Shown here piece by piece: positions 32,007-43,467 of a stretch of DNA of 59,777 nt (within the stretch, counting starts at the first letter, position 1; each line of letters begins with the position of its first letter). The translations under genes and the position numbers were made by a program. This DNA is from Burkholderiales bacterium (lineage in GTDB: Bacteria > Pseudomonadota > Gammaproteobacteria > Burkholderiales > Casimicrobiaceae). Below the pieces are notes generated by a model. The model had not been told where the DNA came from. It ran no database searches and saw only the letters and a list, made by a program, of their open reading frames with translations. The stretch is from positions 1 through 59,777 of the forward strand of contig JAICUU010000002.1 in assembly GCA_025935675.1 (NCBI GenBank). The letters run 5' to 3'.

Positions 32007-32999
32007 ATGACCCTTTTCGCACGCCGCATGACGCGCGCGGCGCTCGCCGCGCTCGGCGTCGCCATTGCATGCCTCGCATTGCCCGCGCTCGCCGCCGACG
32101 CGTGGCCGACGAAGCCGGTCAAGATCGTCGTGCCGAGCCCGCCGGGCGACGGCTCCGACCTCACCGCGCGCGTCGTCGCCGACAAGCTGCAGGCGGCGTT
32201 CGGCCAGCCGTTCATCGTCGAGAACAAGCCGGGCGCCGGCGGCGTCGTCGCCGCCGAGCTCGTCGCGCATTCGGCGCCCGACGGCTACACGCTGATCATG
32301 GGCAACGCGGGCTCGCACGGGATCAACGCCGCCGTGTACACGAAGCTGAGCTATGACGCGGTGGCGAGCTTCGCGCCGATCTCGATGATCTCGTACTCGC
32401 CAAACGTGCTGGTCGTCAACCCGGCGTCGCCGATCCACACGGTGCAGGACCTGATCAGCGCGGCCCGCGCGAAGCCGGGCGCCATCGACTTCGCGTCGGG
32501 CGGGCAGGGCTCGTCGGCGCACATGTCGATGGAGCTCTTCAAGTACCTGACGAAGACCGACCTGCACCACATTCCCTACAAGGGCGCGACACCCGCGCTG
32601 ACCGACATCATCGCCGGCACCGTGCCGCTCGGCTTCTTCAACCTGCCCCCGGCGATCGGCCACATCCACTCGGGCAAGGTGCGCGCGCTCGCGGTGACGA
32701 CCGCCGAGCGCTGGCCGGCGTTGCCGGACGTTCCAACCGTCGCCGAAGCCGGCGTACCGGGCTTCGAGACGGTGGCGTGGTTCGGCCTGCTCGCGCCGGC
32801 GGCGACGCCGCGGCCGATCGTCGAGCGCCTCGCCACGGAGATCCGCAAGATCGTGGCGATGCCGGAGGTGAAGGCGCGGATCGAAGGCACCGGCGCGAAA
32901 GAGGTCGGCAGCACGCCGGAGGAATTCGCGAAGCGCATCCACGACGACGTCGCGAAGTGGAAGCGCGTCGCCGCCGCCGCGAACGTGCACCTCGACTGA
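32007..32999 (+). CDS. Second Bug-type tripartite tricarboxylate transporter substrate-binding protein
   Basis: A 330-residue periplasmic receptor with a signal peptide ending at ALA-ADAWP (about residue 30). Hallmarks are VKIVVPSPPGDGSDLTARVVA, ENKPGAGGVVAAELV, SAPDGYTLIMGN and HIPYKGATPALTDIIAG. GGAG lies six bases before ATG 32007. It differs clearly from the copy at 23559, so it likely binds another ligand. No transporter membrane genes adjoin it. A REPIN-like element follows at once. Confidence 0.9.
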   Translation: MTLFARRMTRAALAALGVAIACLALPALAADAWPTKPVKIVVPSPPGDGSDLTARVVADKLQAAFGQPFIVENKPGAGGVVAAELVAHSAPDGYTLIMGNAGSHGINAAVYTKLSYDAVASFAPISMISYSPNVLVVNPASPIHTVQDLISAARAKPGAIDFASGGQGSSAHMSMELFKYLTKTDLHHIPYKGATPALTDIIAGTVPLGFFNLPPAIGHIHSGKVRALAVTTAERWPALPDVPTVAEAGVPGFETVAWFGLLAPAATPRPIVERLATEIRKIVAMPEVKARIEGTGAKEVGSTPEEFAKRIHDDVAKWKRVAAAANVHLD

Positions 33000-33000
33000 C

Positions 33001-33185
33001 CGTGGTCATTCCCGCGAATGCGGGAATCCAGCTGACCGTGGTCATTCCCGCGAATGCGGGAATCCAGTCTTGACGCAGCGATTGCCGACACCACGGCATG
33101 TTGCGCTGCCACGGCTGGACGTACCGCATCGCAATACCGCACCATCGGGTTGCCGGGCAGGGGCCCCGCATTCGCTGGGATGACG
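33001..33185. repeat. REPIN-like element with a tandem left half
   Basis: A 36-base unit containing the palindrome ATTCCCGC/GCGGGAAT is repeated exactly at 33001 and 33037 (the second copy continues differently after the CCAG). A decayed inverted copy (CCCCGCATTCGCTGGGATGAC) lies at 33164-33184. The internal spacer resembles that of the element at 16839-16940, including CCAG, CTTGAC and ATGTTGC-like words. It fills the gap between the Bug gene and serB. Confidence 0.75.
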
Positions 33186-33244
33186 GCGGGTGCTTTGCGC
33201 CCTCTCCCACGGCGCGGAGAGGGTAGGCGCGAGGGCGCGCTTCG

Positions 33245-34084
33245 TCAGGCGAACAGGTTCAGCACCGCATCGAGCCCGCAGTGGTCGATCGCGTGCGTGG
33301 CCGCGGCGCGTGCCGCCGGCTTCGCATGCCACGCGACGGACACGCCCGCCACCTCGAGCATCGGGATGTCGTTGGCGCCGTCGCCGATCGCCACGGCGAT
33401 CCCGCCGTCGCGCTGCGCCGCTGACGCGTACCCGGCGAGCGCCGCCGCCTTCGCGCGCGCATCGACGATCGAGCCGGTCAGCCGTCCGGTCAGACGACCG
33501 TCGACTACCTCGAGCGTGTTGGCGAGTGCCGCCGTGAAGCCGAGGCGCGCACGCAAGCGCTCGGTGAAGAACGTGAACCCGCCCGACAGCAGCAGCGTCG
33601 TCGCGCCTTGCGCGTGCAGCGCCGCCAGCAGCGCCTCGGCGCCCGGCGAGAGCCGCAGGCGATCGTCGTAGACCTCGGCGAGCGCGCCCTCCGGCACGCC
33701 CGCCAGCAGCGCGACGCGCCGCCGCAGGCTTTCCGCGAAGTCGATCTCGCCGCGCATCGCCAGCGCGGTGATCGCCGCGACCTCGGGCTTGATGCCGCGC
33801 AGGTCCGCGATCTCGTCGATGCACTCGATCGTGATCAGCGTCGAGTCCATGTCCATCGCCACGACGCGCACGCGGGGCAGCGTGTCGCGGCCTTCGACGC
33901 GCGCGACGTCGTAGCCGCCGGCGTGGCAGGCAGCGTCGACGCCCGCATCCGATTCGATGTCGTACAGCCGGCAGGCGTCGTTGCAGGCACGCGTCAGCGG
34001 CTCGACGCCCGCCGCGCCCGTCAGGGCATAGAGCGCGTCGACATCGTCGGGCGCGAGATGCGGCGCCTGGATGACGAGATCCAC
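33245..34084 (-). CDS. serB: Phosphoserine phosphatase SerB
   Basis: A 279-residue HAD-family enzyme that makes serine from phosphoserine. Motif I is AMDMDSTLI (about 75-83), motif II LLLSGGFTFF, motif IV GDGANDIPML. An N-terminal regulatory-type segment of about 70 residues precedes the HAD part. I chose GTG 34084 because no ATG exists in frame between it and motif I and the upstream rnr stop is eight bases away. The operon is rnr-serB. Serine is also the CysE substrate. Confidence 0.93.
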   Translation of the reverse strand: MDLVIQAPHLAPDDVDALYALTGAAGVEPLTRACNDACRLYDIESDAGVDAACHAGGYDVARVEGRDTLPRVRVVAMDMDSTLITIECIDEIADLRGIKPEVAAITALAMRGEIDFAESLRRRVALLAGVPEGALAEVYDDRLRLSPGAEALLAALHAQGATTLLLSGGFTFFTERLRARLGFTAALANTLEVVDGRLTGRLTGSIVDARAKAAALAGYASAAQRDGGIAVAIGDGANDIPMLEVAGVSVAWHAKPAARAAATHAIDHCGLDAVLNLFA

Positions 34085-34091
34085 CTCGCGG

Positions 34092-36392
34092 TCAGCGACG
34101 CTTGGCGCGCTTGCCGGCGGGCACGGGGGCGCCGCGCGGCAGGTCGTCGCGCGACAGCGGCTGCGACACGCGCGGTCGCGCCGATGCGCCCGGACGTGCC
34201 TTCGCGGCCGCCTGCCTCGACTCGCCGCGGCGCGGCGCGGGCGTGGCCGGCACGGGCGTGTCGTCGAGCACGAAATCGATCTTGCTCGTCTCGAGGTCGA
34301 CGCGCGCGACGCGCACGCGGATCCGCGCGCCGAGGCGCCACACGACGCCGCTGCGCTCGCCGCGCAGCTCGTGGCGCGCGGCCTCGTAGCGGAAGTAGTC
34401 GCGGCCGAGCTCGGTGACATGCACGAGGCCGTCGACGTTGAGGCTGTCGAGCGTGACGAAGAGGCCGAAGCTCGTGACACCGCTGACCGTGCCGTCGAAC
34501 GTCTCACCGACGCGGTCGCGCATGAAGTAGCACTTGAGCCACGCCTCGACGTCGCGCGTCGCGTCGTCGGCGCGGCGCTCGGTCTGGGACGTGTGCTGGC
34601 CGAGCTCGCTCCATGACGCGCCTTCCGGCGTGTAGCGATTGCCCGCGAGCACGGCCTTGATCGCGCGATGCACGAGGAGATCGGGGTAGCGGCGGATCGG
34701 CGAGGTGAAGTGCGCGTAGGCGTCGTAGGCGAGGCCGAAATGGCCGATGTTCTCGGGCCGGTACTGCGCCTGCTGCAGCGAGCGCAGCAGAAGCGTCTGC
34801 AGCAGCGACTCGTCGGGCCGACCCTCGATCTCGCGCATCAGCTTCGCGTAGTCGCCGGCGGTCGGCGCGTCGGCGCCGCCGAGCGCGAGCGCCGCGCTCG
34901 CGAGGAATGCCTTCAGCTGTGTGAGCTTCTCGGTCGTCGGACCAGCGTGCACGCGGTAGAGCGCCGGCTGGCGATTCGCGGCGAGAAAACCTGCCGCGCA
35001 GACGTTGGCCGCGAGCATGCATTCCTCGATCAGCTTGTGCGCGTCGTTGCGCGGCGCCGGCACGATGCGCTCGATCTTGCCGCGGTCGTCGAATACCAGC
35101 GCGAGCTCGACCGTGTCGAAATCGATCGCGCCGCGCGCGAGGCGCGCCTTCGCCAGCACCTTGTAGAGCGCGTACAGCACGGAAAGATGCGGCATCAGCG
35201 CGCGGGCGCGCGGGTCGTCGATCCGCCCGGGCGACGACAGCCACGCCCACACCTCGTCGTAGGTGAGCCGGGCGCGCGAATGGATCACCGCGGGGAAGAA
35301 GCGGTAGCCGGTGATCGCGCCGTGGGCGTCGATCGTCATCTCGCAGGCCATCGCCAGCCGGTCGACGTCCGGCTTGAGCGAGCAGAGCTCGTTCGACAGC
35401 GCCTCGGGCAGCATCGGGATCACGCGGCGCGGGAAGTACACCGACGTGCCGCGCTCGCGCGCGTCGGCATCGAGCGCGCTGCCGTCCTTCACGTAGTGCG
35501 CCACGTCGGCGATCGCGACGACGAGTCGGAATCCGCGCCCGTCGCGCTCGCACCACACCGCGTCGTCGAAGTCGCGCGCGTTGACGCCGTCGATCGTCAC
35601 GATCGGCAGCTTCGTCAGGTCCTCGCGACCCTTGCGATCGGCGTCGCGCACCTCCTTCGGCAGCCGCTTCGCCTCGCGGACCGCAGCGTCGCTGAACTCG
35701 AACGGCAGCGCGTGCTTGCGCAGCGCGATCTCGATCTCCATGCCGGGGTCGGTGACGCTGCCCAGCACCTCGACGACGTGCGCGACGGGCTCGCGGTCCG
35801 CGCCCGGCTGCTCGTCGATGCGCGCGACGACGACCTGGCCGGCCTGCGCGCCGTCGCGGGCGTCGGCGGGAATCAGCAGGTCCTGGCTGATCCTGCGGTT
35901 CTCGGCGACGACGAACCACACGCCGCGCTCCTCGTGCAGACGGCCGACGACGTCGTGCGTGCGCCGCTCCAGCACCTCGACGATCTCGCCTTCGCGGCGG
36001 CCGCGCCGGTCGACGCCCACCTCGCGCACCGCGGCGCGATCGCCGTGCAGGAGCTTGTGCATCTCGCGCGGCGCGAGGTAGAAGTCGTCGCCGCCCTCGT
36101 CGGGCACGAGAAAGCCGTAGCCGTCGGCGTGGCCGGTGACGGTGCCCGCGACGACGTCGATCCGGCGCGCGACGATGATCTCGCCCTTGCGGTTGACGAT
36201 GACGTCGCCGCGGCGCTTCAGCGCGTCGAGCGCCGCGTCGAACCTGTCGCGCCCCGCACGCTTGACTTTAAGCCTCGAGGCGAGCTCGGCGGCGTCGACC
36301 GGCATGTCGATCGCGACGAGCGCGGCGAGCAGCGCGGGGGCGTCGATGGGGTGGCCGGAGCCGGCTTCAGCGGTGTTGCGCTTCTTTGACAC
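34092..36392 (-). CDS. rnr: Ribonuclease R
   Basis: A 766-residue 3'-to-5' exoribonuclease that degrades structured RNA. In order: an N-terminal helix-turn-helix-like region (about 15-75), cold-shock domains (GTVTGHADGYGFLVPDEGG near 83), and the RNB catalytic domain with VNARDFDDAVW and its metal-binding aspartates. An S1 domain (GETFDGTVSGVTSFGLFVTLD) follows, and then a basic, Ala/Pro-rich tail. The start GTG 36392 is the first possible codon; the -35 box of the divergent tRNA-Leu promoter overlaps its first three codons. No ribosome binding site is visible. Confidence 0.94.
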   Translation of the reverse strand: MSKKRNTAEAGSGHPIDAPALLAALVAIDMPVDAAELASRLKVKRAGRDRFDAALDALKRRGDVIVNRKGEIIVARRIDVVAGTVTGHADGYGFLVPDEGGDDFYLAPREMHKLLHGDRAAVREVGVDRRGRREGEIVEVLERRTHDVVGRLHEERGVWFVVAENRRISQDLLIPADARDGAQAGQVVVARIDEQPGADREPVAHVVEVLGSVTDPGMEIEIALRKHALPFEFSDAAVREAKRLPKEVRDADRKGREDLTKLPIVTIDGVNARDFDDAVWCERDGRGFRLVVAIADVAHYVKDGSALDADARERGTSVYFPRRVIPMLPEALSNELCSLKPDVDRLAMACEMTIDAHGAITGYRFFPAVIHSRARLTYDEVWAWLSSPGRIDDPRARALMPHLSVLYALYKVLAKARLARGAIDFDTVELALVFDDRGKIERIVPAPRNDAHKLIEECMLAANVCAAGFLAANRQPALYRVHAGPTTEKLTQLKAFLASAALALGGADAPTAGDYAKLMREIEGRPDESLLQTLLLRSLQQAQYRPENIGHFGLAYDAYAHFTSPIRRYPDLLVHRAIKAVLAGNRYTPEGASWSELGQHTSQTERRADDATRDVEAWLKCYFMRDRVGETFDGTVSGVTSFGLFVTLDSLNVDGLVHVTELGRDYFRYEAARHELRGERSGVVWRLGARIRVRVARVDLETSKIDFVLDDTPVPATPAPRRGESRQAAAKARPGASARPRVSQPLSRDDLPRGAPVPAGKRAKRR

Positions 36393-36414
36393 TGTTGGAA
36401 ACGGTAAGTAAAAT
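36386..36414 (+). promoter_or_regulatory. Promoter of tRNA-Leu
   Basis: A perfect TTGACA (36386-36391), a 17-base spacer and TAAAAT (36409-36414), ending 14 bases before the tRNA. The -35 box lies across the first codons of divergent rnr. Confidence 0.85.
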
Positions 36415-36428
36415 AATGGGTTGCGGTC

Positions 36429-36515
36429 GCCCAGATGGCGGAATTGGTAGACGCACCAGGTTCAGGTCCTGGCGGTGGCAACACTGTGGAGGTTCGAGTC
36501 CTCTTCTGGGCACCA
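36429..36515 (+). tRNA. tRNA-Leu (anticodon CAG)
   Basis: An 87-base class II tRNA with encoded CCA. The acceptor GCCCAGA pairs with TCTGGGC. The anticodon stem CCAGG/CCTGG encloses TTCAGGT, giving CAG at 36463-36465, which reads CUG, the main leucine codon in such GC-rich genomes. D-arm, variable arm and T-arm (GGTTCGAGTCC) are normal. It is divergent from rnr, a common betaproteobacterial arrangement. Confidence 0.98.
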
Positions 36516-36632
36516 CCCTCGTAGCGCGGCGCATCCGCGCTGTCGTTTCAATCGGCGCAAGCGAGCGCCTTCGCATCGCGATTCACTGCCGGCAACGCGG
36601 GCGGCCCGGCCGCCGCCGCGCCCTCCGTCGCG

Positions 36633-37220
36633 TCAACTGGCCGGCTCGGCCGGCCGCGCGAGCCGCGCCGCGACGCTTGCGGGCTCCATGCGGTCGTACA
36701 CCTCGAACGGCTGGTGAATCCACGGGCTGTGGGCGAGGTACTCGACGAAATAGTCGGGACGGTACACCGAGCACGCCTTCCACCACAGCACGGCCGTGCG
36801 CATCTCGCGGATCGCCGGGAAGCGCTGCGGCAGCGTGCGAGCCACGGCCTCGAGCGTGTGGCCCGAGTCGACCATGTCATCGACGAGCAGCACGCGATCG
36901 CCGAGCGTCGGGCGCGTCATCGTCATGTGCTCGGCGATCACGAGCTCGCCGCGCACCGTGCCGCCGTCGGCGGCGTACGAATGCGTCGACAGGATCGCGA
37001 GCGGCATGTCGAAGATGCGCGACAGCACGTCGCCGACACGCAAGCCCCCGCGCGCGATGCAGATGATCTGGTTGAACGCGAAGCCCGAGCGATGCACGGT
37101 GTCGGCGAGGCGCTCGACCAGCCGGTTGTAGTCGCTCCAGGTCACCACGAGGTCGCGGCCGCCGCCCACGCCCTCGGCGGCCGCTATGACATCGTGCGCG
37201 GACCCTGCGGTGCTCGTCAT
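36633..37220 (-). CDS. Purine-type phosphoribosyltransferase
   Basis: A 195-residue type I phosphoribosyltransferase. The PRPP loop LLVDDMVDSGHTL is at about residues 110-122, with IICIARGGLRVGDVLSRIF before it and CSVYRPDYFVEYLAHSPWIHQPFE near the end, which resembles xanthine/hypoxanthine-guanine enzymes. It probably salvages a purine base to its nucleotide. It lies directly downstream of purA (29 bases), so it is likely in the same transcript and acts in the same pathway. The exact base cannot be settled by eye. Confidence 0.85.
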   Translation of the reverse strand: MTSTAGSAHDVIAAAEGVGGGRDLVVTWSDYNRLVERLADTVHRSGFAFNQIICIARGGLRVGDVLSRIFDMPLAILSTHSYAADGGTVRGELVIAEHMTMTRPTLGDRVLLVDDMVDSGHTLEAVARTLPQRFPAIREMRTAVLWWKACSVYRPDYFVEYLAHSPWIHQPFEVYDRMEPASVAARLARPAEPAS

Positions 37221-37249
37221 CGCTTGCCCCTTCGCGTGCAATGCGGCAT

Positions 37250-39552
<2,303 letters not shown>

Positions 39553-39560
<8 letters not shown>

Positions 39561-39747
39561 GCACGAGCACCAGGGACAGCACGCCCGCGGCGATGGACGC
39601 GAGGCCGATGAAGCGGAGCTGGCCGTCGGAGAGCGTCGTCATCCGCCGGAACGCCTCGCGCCAGATGCCGGGTGCCGCGAACGGCAACAGGCCCTCGATG
39701 ACGAGCACCAGCGCGAACGCCGTCCACAGCGGATGGGTCACGGCCAT
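39553..39747 (-). CDS. DUF2065 small membrane protein
   Basis: A 64-residue protein with two hydrophobic segments (LWTAFALVLVIEGLLPFAAP and IGLASIAAGVLSLVLVHA) around EAFRRMTTLSDGQLRF. It matches DUF2065, found between hflC and hisZ or purA in many Proteobacteria; E. coli YjeT is the relative. Function unknown; the position suggests a link to the HflKC membrane complex. Confidence 0.9.
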
Positions 39748-39764
39748 CGCGATGCGGCGGCGCG

Positions 39765-40655
39765 CTACTTGGCGCGCGCGTCGCGCGCGGCGTTGCCGCC
39801 GGGCGTGCGGAAGTAGCGGAACAGGTCGCTGTCGGGATCGAGCACCATCACGTCGCCCTTGCCGCGGAACGTCGAGCGATAGGTGTCGAGGCTGCGGTAG
39901 AAGTCGTAGAACTCCGGGTTGACGCCGTACGCTTCGGCGTAGATCGCCGATGCGCGCGCGTCGCCCTTGCCCTTCAGCGACTGCGCCTGCTTGTAGGCGT
40001 CGGCGAGGATCACCTGGCGCTGGCGGTCGGCGTCGGCGCGGATCTTCTCCGACTCGGCGCCGCCCTGCGAGCGCAGCTCGTTGGCGACTCGGCGGCGCTC
40101 CGACTCCATCCGCTGGTAGACGGGGCCGGTGACGTCGGGCGGCAGCTCGACGCGGCGCAGGCGCACGTCGACGATCTCGACGCCGATCGAGCGCGCGTCG
40201 GCGTTGGCCTTCTCGCGCGTCGTCTGCGTGATCTTGTCGCGCTCGGTGGAGATCGCGGCGTGCACGTCGCGCTTGTTGAACTCCTCGGCGAGGATCGAGC
40301 GTACCGTCTGCCCGAGCCGCCGGCGGGCCGCTTCCTCGTCTCCGCGCACCGAGCGGTAGTACTGCTTGACGTCGGTGATCCGCCACAGCACGATGAAATC
40401 GACGAGCAGCGGCTTCTTCTCCGACGTCGTCATGCGGTCCGGCTCGGGATTGTCGAGCGTGAGGATGCGCCGGTCGTAGGTGCGGACGTTCTGCAGCAGC
40501 GGGATCTTGGTGTAGAGCCCGGCCTCGGTCTTGGTGTCGACGATCTCGCCCAGCTGGAACTTGATGGCGTACTTGGTCTGGTCGACCGTGTACAGCGACT
40601 GCGAAGCGACCAGCAGGAGCGCGACCAGGAAGGCGAGGATGGGCATCGTGCGCAT
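39765..40655 (-). CDS. hflC: HflC, SPFH-domain partner of HflK
   Basis: A 296-residue membrane protein with one N-terminal helix (ILAFLVALLLVASQSLY) and a periplasmic band-7/SPFH domain (VDQTKYAIKFQLGEI, LLVDFIVLWRITDV), then a long coiled coil (MESERRRVANELRSQGGAESEKIRADADRQ). With HflK it forms the large cage that encloses and restrains the FtsH protease. It follows hflK by three bases. Confidence 0.95.
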   Translation of the reverse strand: MRTMPILAFLVALLLVASQSLYTVDQTKYAIKFQLGEIVDTKTEAGLYTKIPLLQNVRTYDRRILTLDNPEPDRMTTSEKKPLLVDFIVLWRITDVKQYYRSVRGDEEAARRRLGQTVRSILAEEFNKRDVHAAISTERDKITQTTREKANADARSIGVEIVDVRLRRVELPPDVTGPVYQRMESERRRVANELRSQGGAESEKIRADADRQRQVILADAYKQAQSLKGKGDARASAIYAEAYGVNPEFYDFYRSLDTYRSTFRGKGDVMVLDPDSDLFRYFRTPGGNAARDARAK

Positions 40656-40658
40656 GTG

Positions 40659-41867
40659 CTAGCGACCCTCGCGATTGCGCAGCGCATCGCGGTTGCGAGG
40701 ATCGATCGACGACGACGTGTCGGGCGGCGGCGGCGCGTTGCGCACGCTGGTGGTCGTCGACGCGCTTCCGCTGGTGTCGGCAGCGGCGCCGCCGGCGGCG
40801 CCGGCGGACGGCGACACGAGCTTGTCGAGCGGCAGGTAGAGGAGGTTGCGGCCCGACTTGTCGTTGACGAGCACCTTGTTGGTGCTGCCGAGCACCGACT
40901 GCATCATGTCCTGGTAGAGGCGCTCGCGCGTGACGGCCGGCGCCTTCTGGTATTCGGCGTAGATCTGCTTGAAGCGCGAGGCGTCGCCGTCGGCGCGCTG
41001 CACGACCTCGGTCTGGTAGCCCTGCGCCTCCTCGAGGAGTCGTGCCGCGGCGCCGCGCGCGCGCGGAATCACGTCGTTGGCGTACGCCTGGCCCTCGTTG
41101 ATGAAGCGCTCGCGGTCCTGGCCGGCCTTGACGGCGTCGTCGAACGCCGCCTGCACCTTCTCGGGCGGCTGCACGCTCTGCAGCGTCACCTTCTGCACCA
41201 GCACGCCGGTGCCGTAGAGGTCGAGCATCTGCTGCATCAGGCGCTCGGTCTCGCGCGCGATCTGCTCGCGTCCCTCGTACAGCGCCGAGTCCATCTTGCT
41301 GCGCCCGATCACCTCGCGGATCGCGCTCTCGGCGACGAACGCGACGATCTGATCGGGACGGCTGCTGTTGAAAACCCAGTCCTCGGCGCTCTTGAGGTTG
41401 TATTGCACGGCGAACTGGATATCGATGATGTTCTCGTCGTCCGTGAGCATCACCGCTTCCTTGTCGACCTTGTTCTTCGGCGTGTTGCGATAGCCGATCT
41501 CGATCGTCTTGACCTGCGAGAAGTCGACGACGTCGACCGCCTCGATCGGCACGGGCATGTGCCAGCGCGGACCCGGCAACGTGGTCTCGATGTACTTTCC
41601 GAAGCGCGTGACGACGCCGCGGCGGCCTTCGTCGACGATGTAGAAGCCGCTCGCGAGCCACACGACCACTACCAGCGCGACGACGAGCGCGGCGCCGCTG
41701 AGTCGCAGGCCGCCGCCGCCGCCGTCACCGCCTTCGCCGCCGTCGCGGCCGCGCTGGCCGAGCAGGGCGCCGAAGCGCCGCGTGAGGTTGCGCCAGATCT
41801 CGTCCAGGTCGGGCGGGCCGCCCTGGGCGTTATTGCGCTTTCCCCATTGTGGATCGTTGAGCGACAT
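40659..41867 (-). CDS. hflK: HflK, SPFH-domain partner of HflC
   Basis: A 402-residue protein with a Gly/Asp-rich N-terminal cytoplasmic part, one membrane helix (ALVVALVVVVWLASGFYIV, about 59-77), the SPFH domain (EGRRGVVTRFGKYIETTLPGPRWHMPVPIE) and a coiled coil. The low-complexity C-terminus (SAGAAGGAAADTSGSAS) is usual for HflK. It forms alternating rings with HflC around FtsH. A standard hfq-hflX-hflK-hflC cluster. Confidence 0.95.
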   Translation of the reverse strand: MSLNDPQWGKRNNAQGGPPDLDEIWRNLTRRFGALLGQRGRDGGEGGDGGGGGLRLSGAALVVALVVVVWLASGFYIVDEGRRGVVTRFGKYIETTLPGPRWHMPVPIEAVDVVDFSQVKTIEIGYRNTPKNKVDKEAVMLTDDENIIDIQFAVQYNLKSAEDWVFNSSRPDQIVAFVAESAIREVIGRSKMDSALYEGREQIARETERLMQQMLDLYGTGVLVQKVTLQSVQPPEKVQAAFDDAVKAGQDRERFINEGQAYANDVIPRARGAAARLLEEAQGYQTEVVQRADGDASRFKQIYAEYQKAPAVTRERLYQDMMQSVLGSTNKVLVNDKSGRNLLYLPLDKLVSPSAGAAGGAAADTSGSASTTTSVRNAPPPPDTSSSIDPRNRDALRNREGR

Positions 41868-41944
41868 GGATTCCGGACGTTTGTCCCGTGCGCGAAAAGG
41901 GCGAGTCGACGTCGCACCGCGCGTGCGCGGCGATGAGTCCCGGA

Positions 41945-43093
41945 TCAGGCGGACACGCGGCTCCCCTCGCGCGCGCTTTCGGCATCGTCCGCGGGCGCCG
42001 CGGGGCGGGTGAATCGCTCACGCAGCGCCGCCTTCAGCTCCGCGCAACCGTCGCCCGTCAATGCGCTCGTTCGGACGGACGTGATGGTACCACAGCCGTC
42101 GCGCTCGACGCCCGGCGCGAGGCCCGCGAGGTCGGCCTTGTTCAGCACGCGGATGCGCGGCACGCCCGCCGCGCCGATCTCCTCGAGCACCGCCTCGACG
42201 GCGGCGTCCTGCGCGTCGCGCTCGGGTGACGCCGCGTCGACGACCTGCAGCAACAGGTCGGCCTCGGCGGCCTCGGCGAGCGTCGCGCGAAACGCGGCGA
42301 CGAGGTCGTGCGGCAGGTCGCGGATGAAGCCCACGGTATCCGACAGGACGAGGGTATCGCCGTCGCCGCCCGTGCCGACGCGCCGCAGCGTCGTGTCGAG
42401 CGTGGCGAAGAGCTGGTCGGCGGCGTGCACGTTGCCGCCGGTCAGGCGGTTGAACAGCGTCGACTTGCCGGCGTTGGTATAGCCGACGAGCGCGATGGTG
42501 CGCACGGCGTTGCGCTTGCGCGTGCGGCTTTGCACGCGGCGCGACGTGGCGACGCGCGCGATGCGCTCGCGGATCTGCTTGACGCGCTTGCCGATGAGGC
42601 GCCGGTCGGTCTCGAGCTGCGTCTCGCCGGGCCCGCGCAGGCCGATGCCGCCCTTCTGGCGCTCGAGGTGCGTCCAGCCGCCGGCGAGGCGTGTCGCAAG
42701 ATGCGCGAGTTGCGCGAGCTCGACCTGCAGCTTGCCCTCGCTGCTGCGCGCGCGCAGCGCGAAGATGTCGAGGATCAGGCTGACGCGGTCGACGACGCGC
42801 CGGCCGAGCGCGGCCTCGAGGTTGCGCTGCTGGACGCCCGACAGCGTGTGATCGACGATGACGATGTCGGCCGCGGCCGACTCGGCCAGCGCTGCGATCT
42901 CGTCGACCTTGCCGCGGCCGGCGAAGAGCGCCGCGTCGGGACGCGCACGGCGCGCGCGCACCTCGCCGACGACGGTGGCGCCGGCGGCCTCCGCGAGCGC
43001 CTTCGCCTCGGCAAGGCGCAGCGCCGCGTCGCCGTCGCCGAAATCGATCTCGACGACGAGCGCGCGCGCGCCGCGGTCAGGGCGCTCGAACAT
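41945..43093 (-). CDS. hflX: Ribosome-splitting GTPase HflX
   Basis: A 382-residue GTPase of the Obg/HflX group that separates stalled ribosomes under stress. It has the N-terminal HflX domain (RPDAALFAGRGKVDEIAAL, HTLSGVQQRNLE), the helical link with GGIGLRGPGETQLETDRR, and the G domain: P-loop [30 protein letters not shown] and NKAD. It lies between hfq and hflK. Confidence 0.96.
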   Translation of the reverse strand: MFERPDRGARALVVEIDFGDGDAALRLAEAKALAEAAGATVVGEVRARRARPDAALFAGRGKVDEIAALAESAAADIVIVDHTLSGVQQRNLEAALGRRVVDRVSLILDIFALRARSSEGKLQVELAQLAHLATRLAGGWTHLERQKGGIGLRGPGETQLETDRRLIGKRVKQIRERIARVATSRRVQSRTRKRNAVRTIALVGYTNAGKSTLFNRLTGGNVHAADQLFATLDTTLRRVGTGGDGDTLVLSDTVGFIRDLPHDLVAAFRATLAEAAEADLLLQVVDAASPERDAQDAAVEAVLEEIGAAGVPRIRVLNKADLAGLAPGVERDGCGTITSVRTSALTGDGCAELKAALRERFTRPAAPADDAESAREGSRVSA

Positions 43094-43190
43094 GGGGAGG
43101 CGGTTGCCCGCGAACGTGCCTGGTGTGCATCGCTGCGAACGTGGAGGCGCCGCAGCGCCGGTTCAACCGCGCCGCGCGCCCAGGCTTCGC

Positions 43191-43436
43191 TCAGGCGTCG
43201 TTCTCGCCGTTCGGATGATGCGGCATGGCCACCGGGCGCGACGGCACGACGGTGGAGATCGCGTGCTTGTAGACCATCTGCGTGACGGTGTTCTTGAGCA
43301 GCACGACGTACTGGTCGAACGATTCGATCTGGCCCTGCAGCTTGATGCCGTTGACGAGGTAGATCGAGACCTGGACATGCTCCTTGCGCAGCGTGTTCAG
43401 GAACGGGTCTTGTAGCATTTGCCCTTTGTTGCTCAT
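43191..43436 (-). CDS. hfq: RNA chaperone Hfq
   Basis: An 81-residue hexameric RNA chaperone. Sm1 and Sm2 motifs are complete: [41 protein letters not shown] and the YKHAIST motif. The C-terminal tail is short (about 16 residues), so binding by an extended tail is limited. A GAGGAG box lies just upstream of ATG 43436. der lies upstream, 31 bases away. Confidence 0.97.
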   Translation of the reverse strand: MSNKGQMLQDPFLNTLRKEHVQVSIYLVNGIKLQGQIESFDQYVVLLKNTVTQMVYKHAISTVVPSRPVAMPHHPNGENDA

Positions 43437-43467
43437 CGGAAGCTCCTCGGTTCTTGGTGACCTCGGC

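Noticed and set aside
33001-33067. CRISPR-like array from the repeated palindrome
   Set aside because: Only two adjacent copies with 36-base period and almost no unique spacer, and the unit recurs inverted elsewhere; this is a REP element. No cas genes are present.
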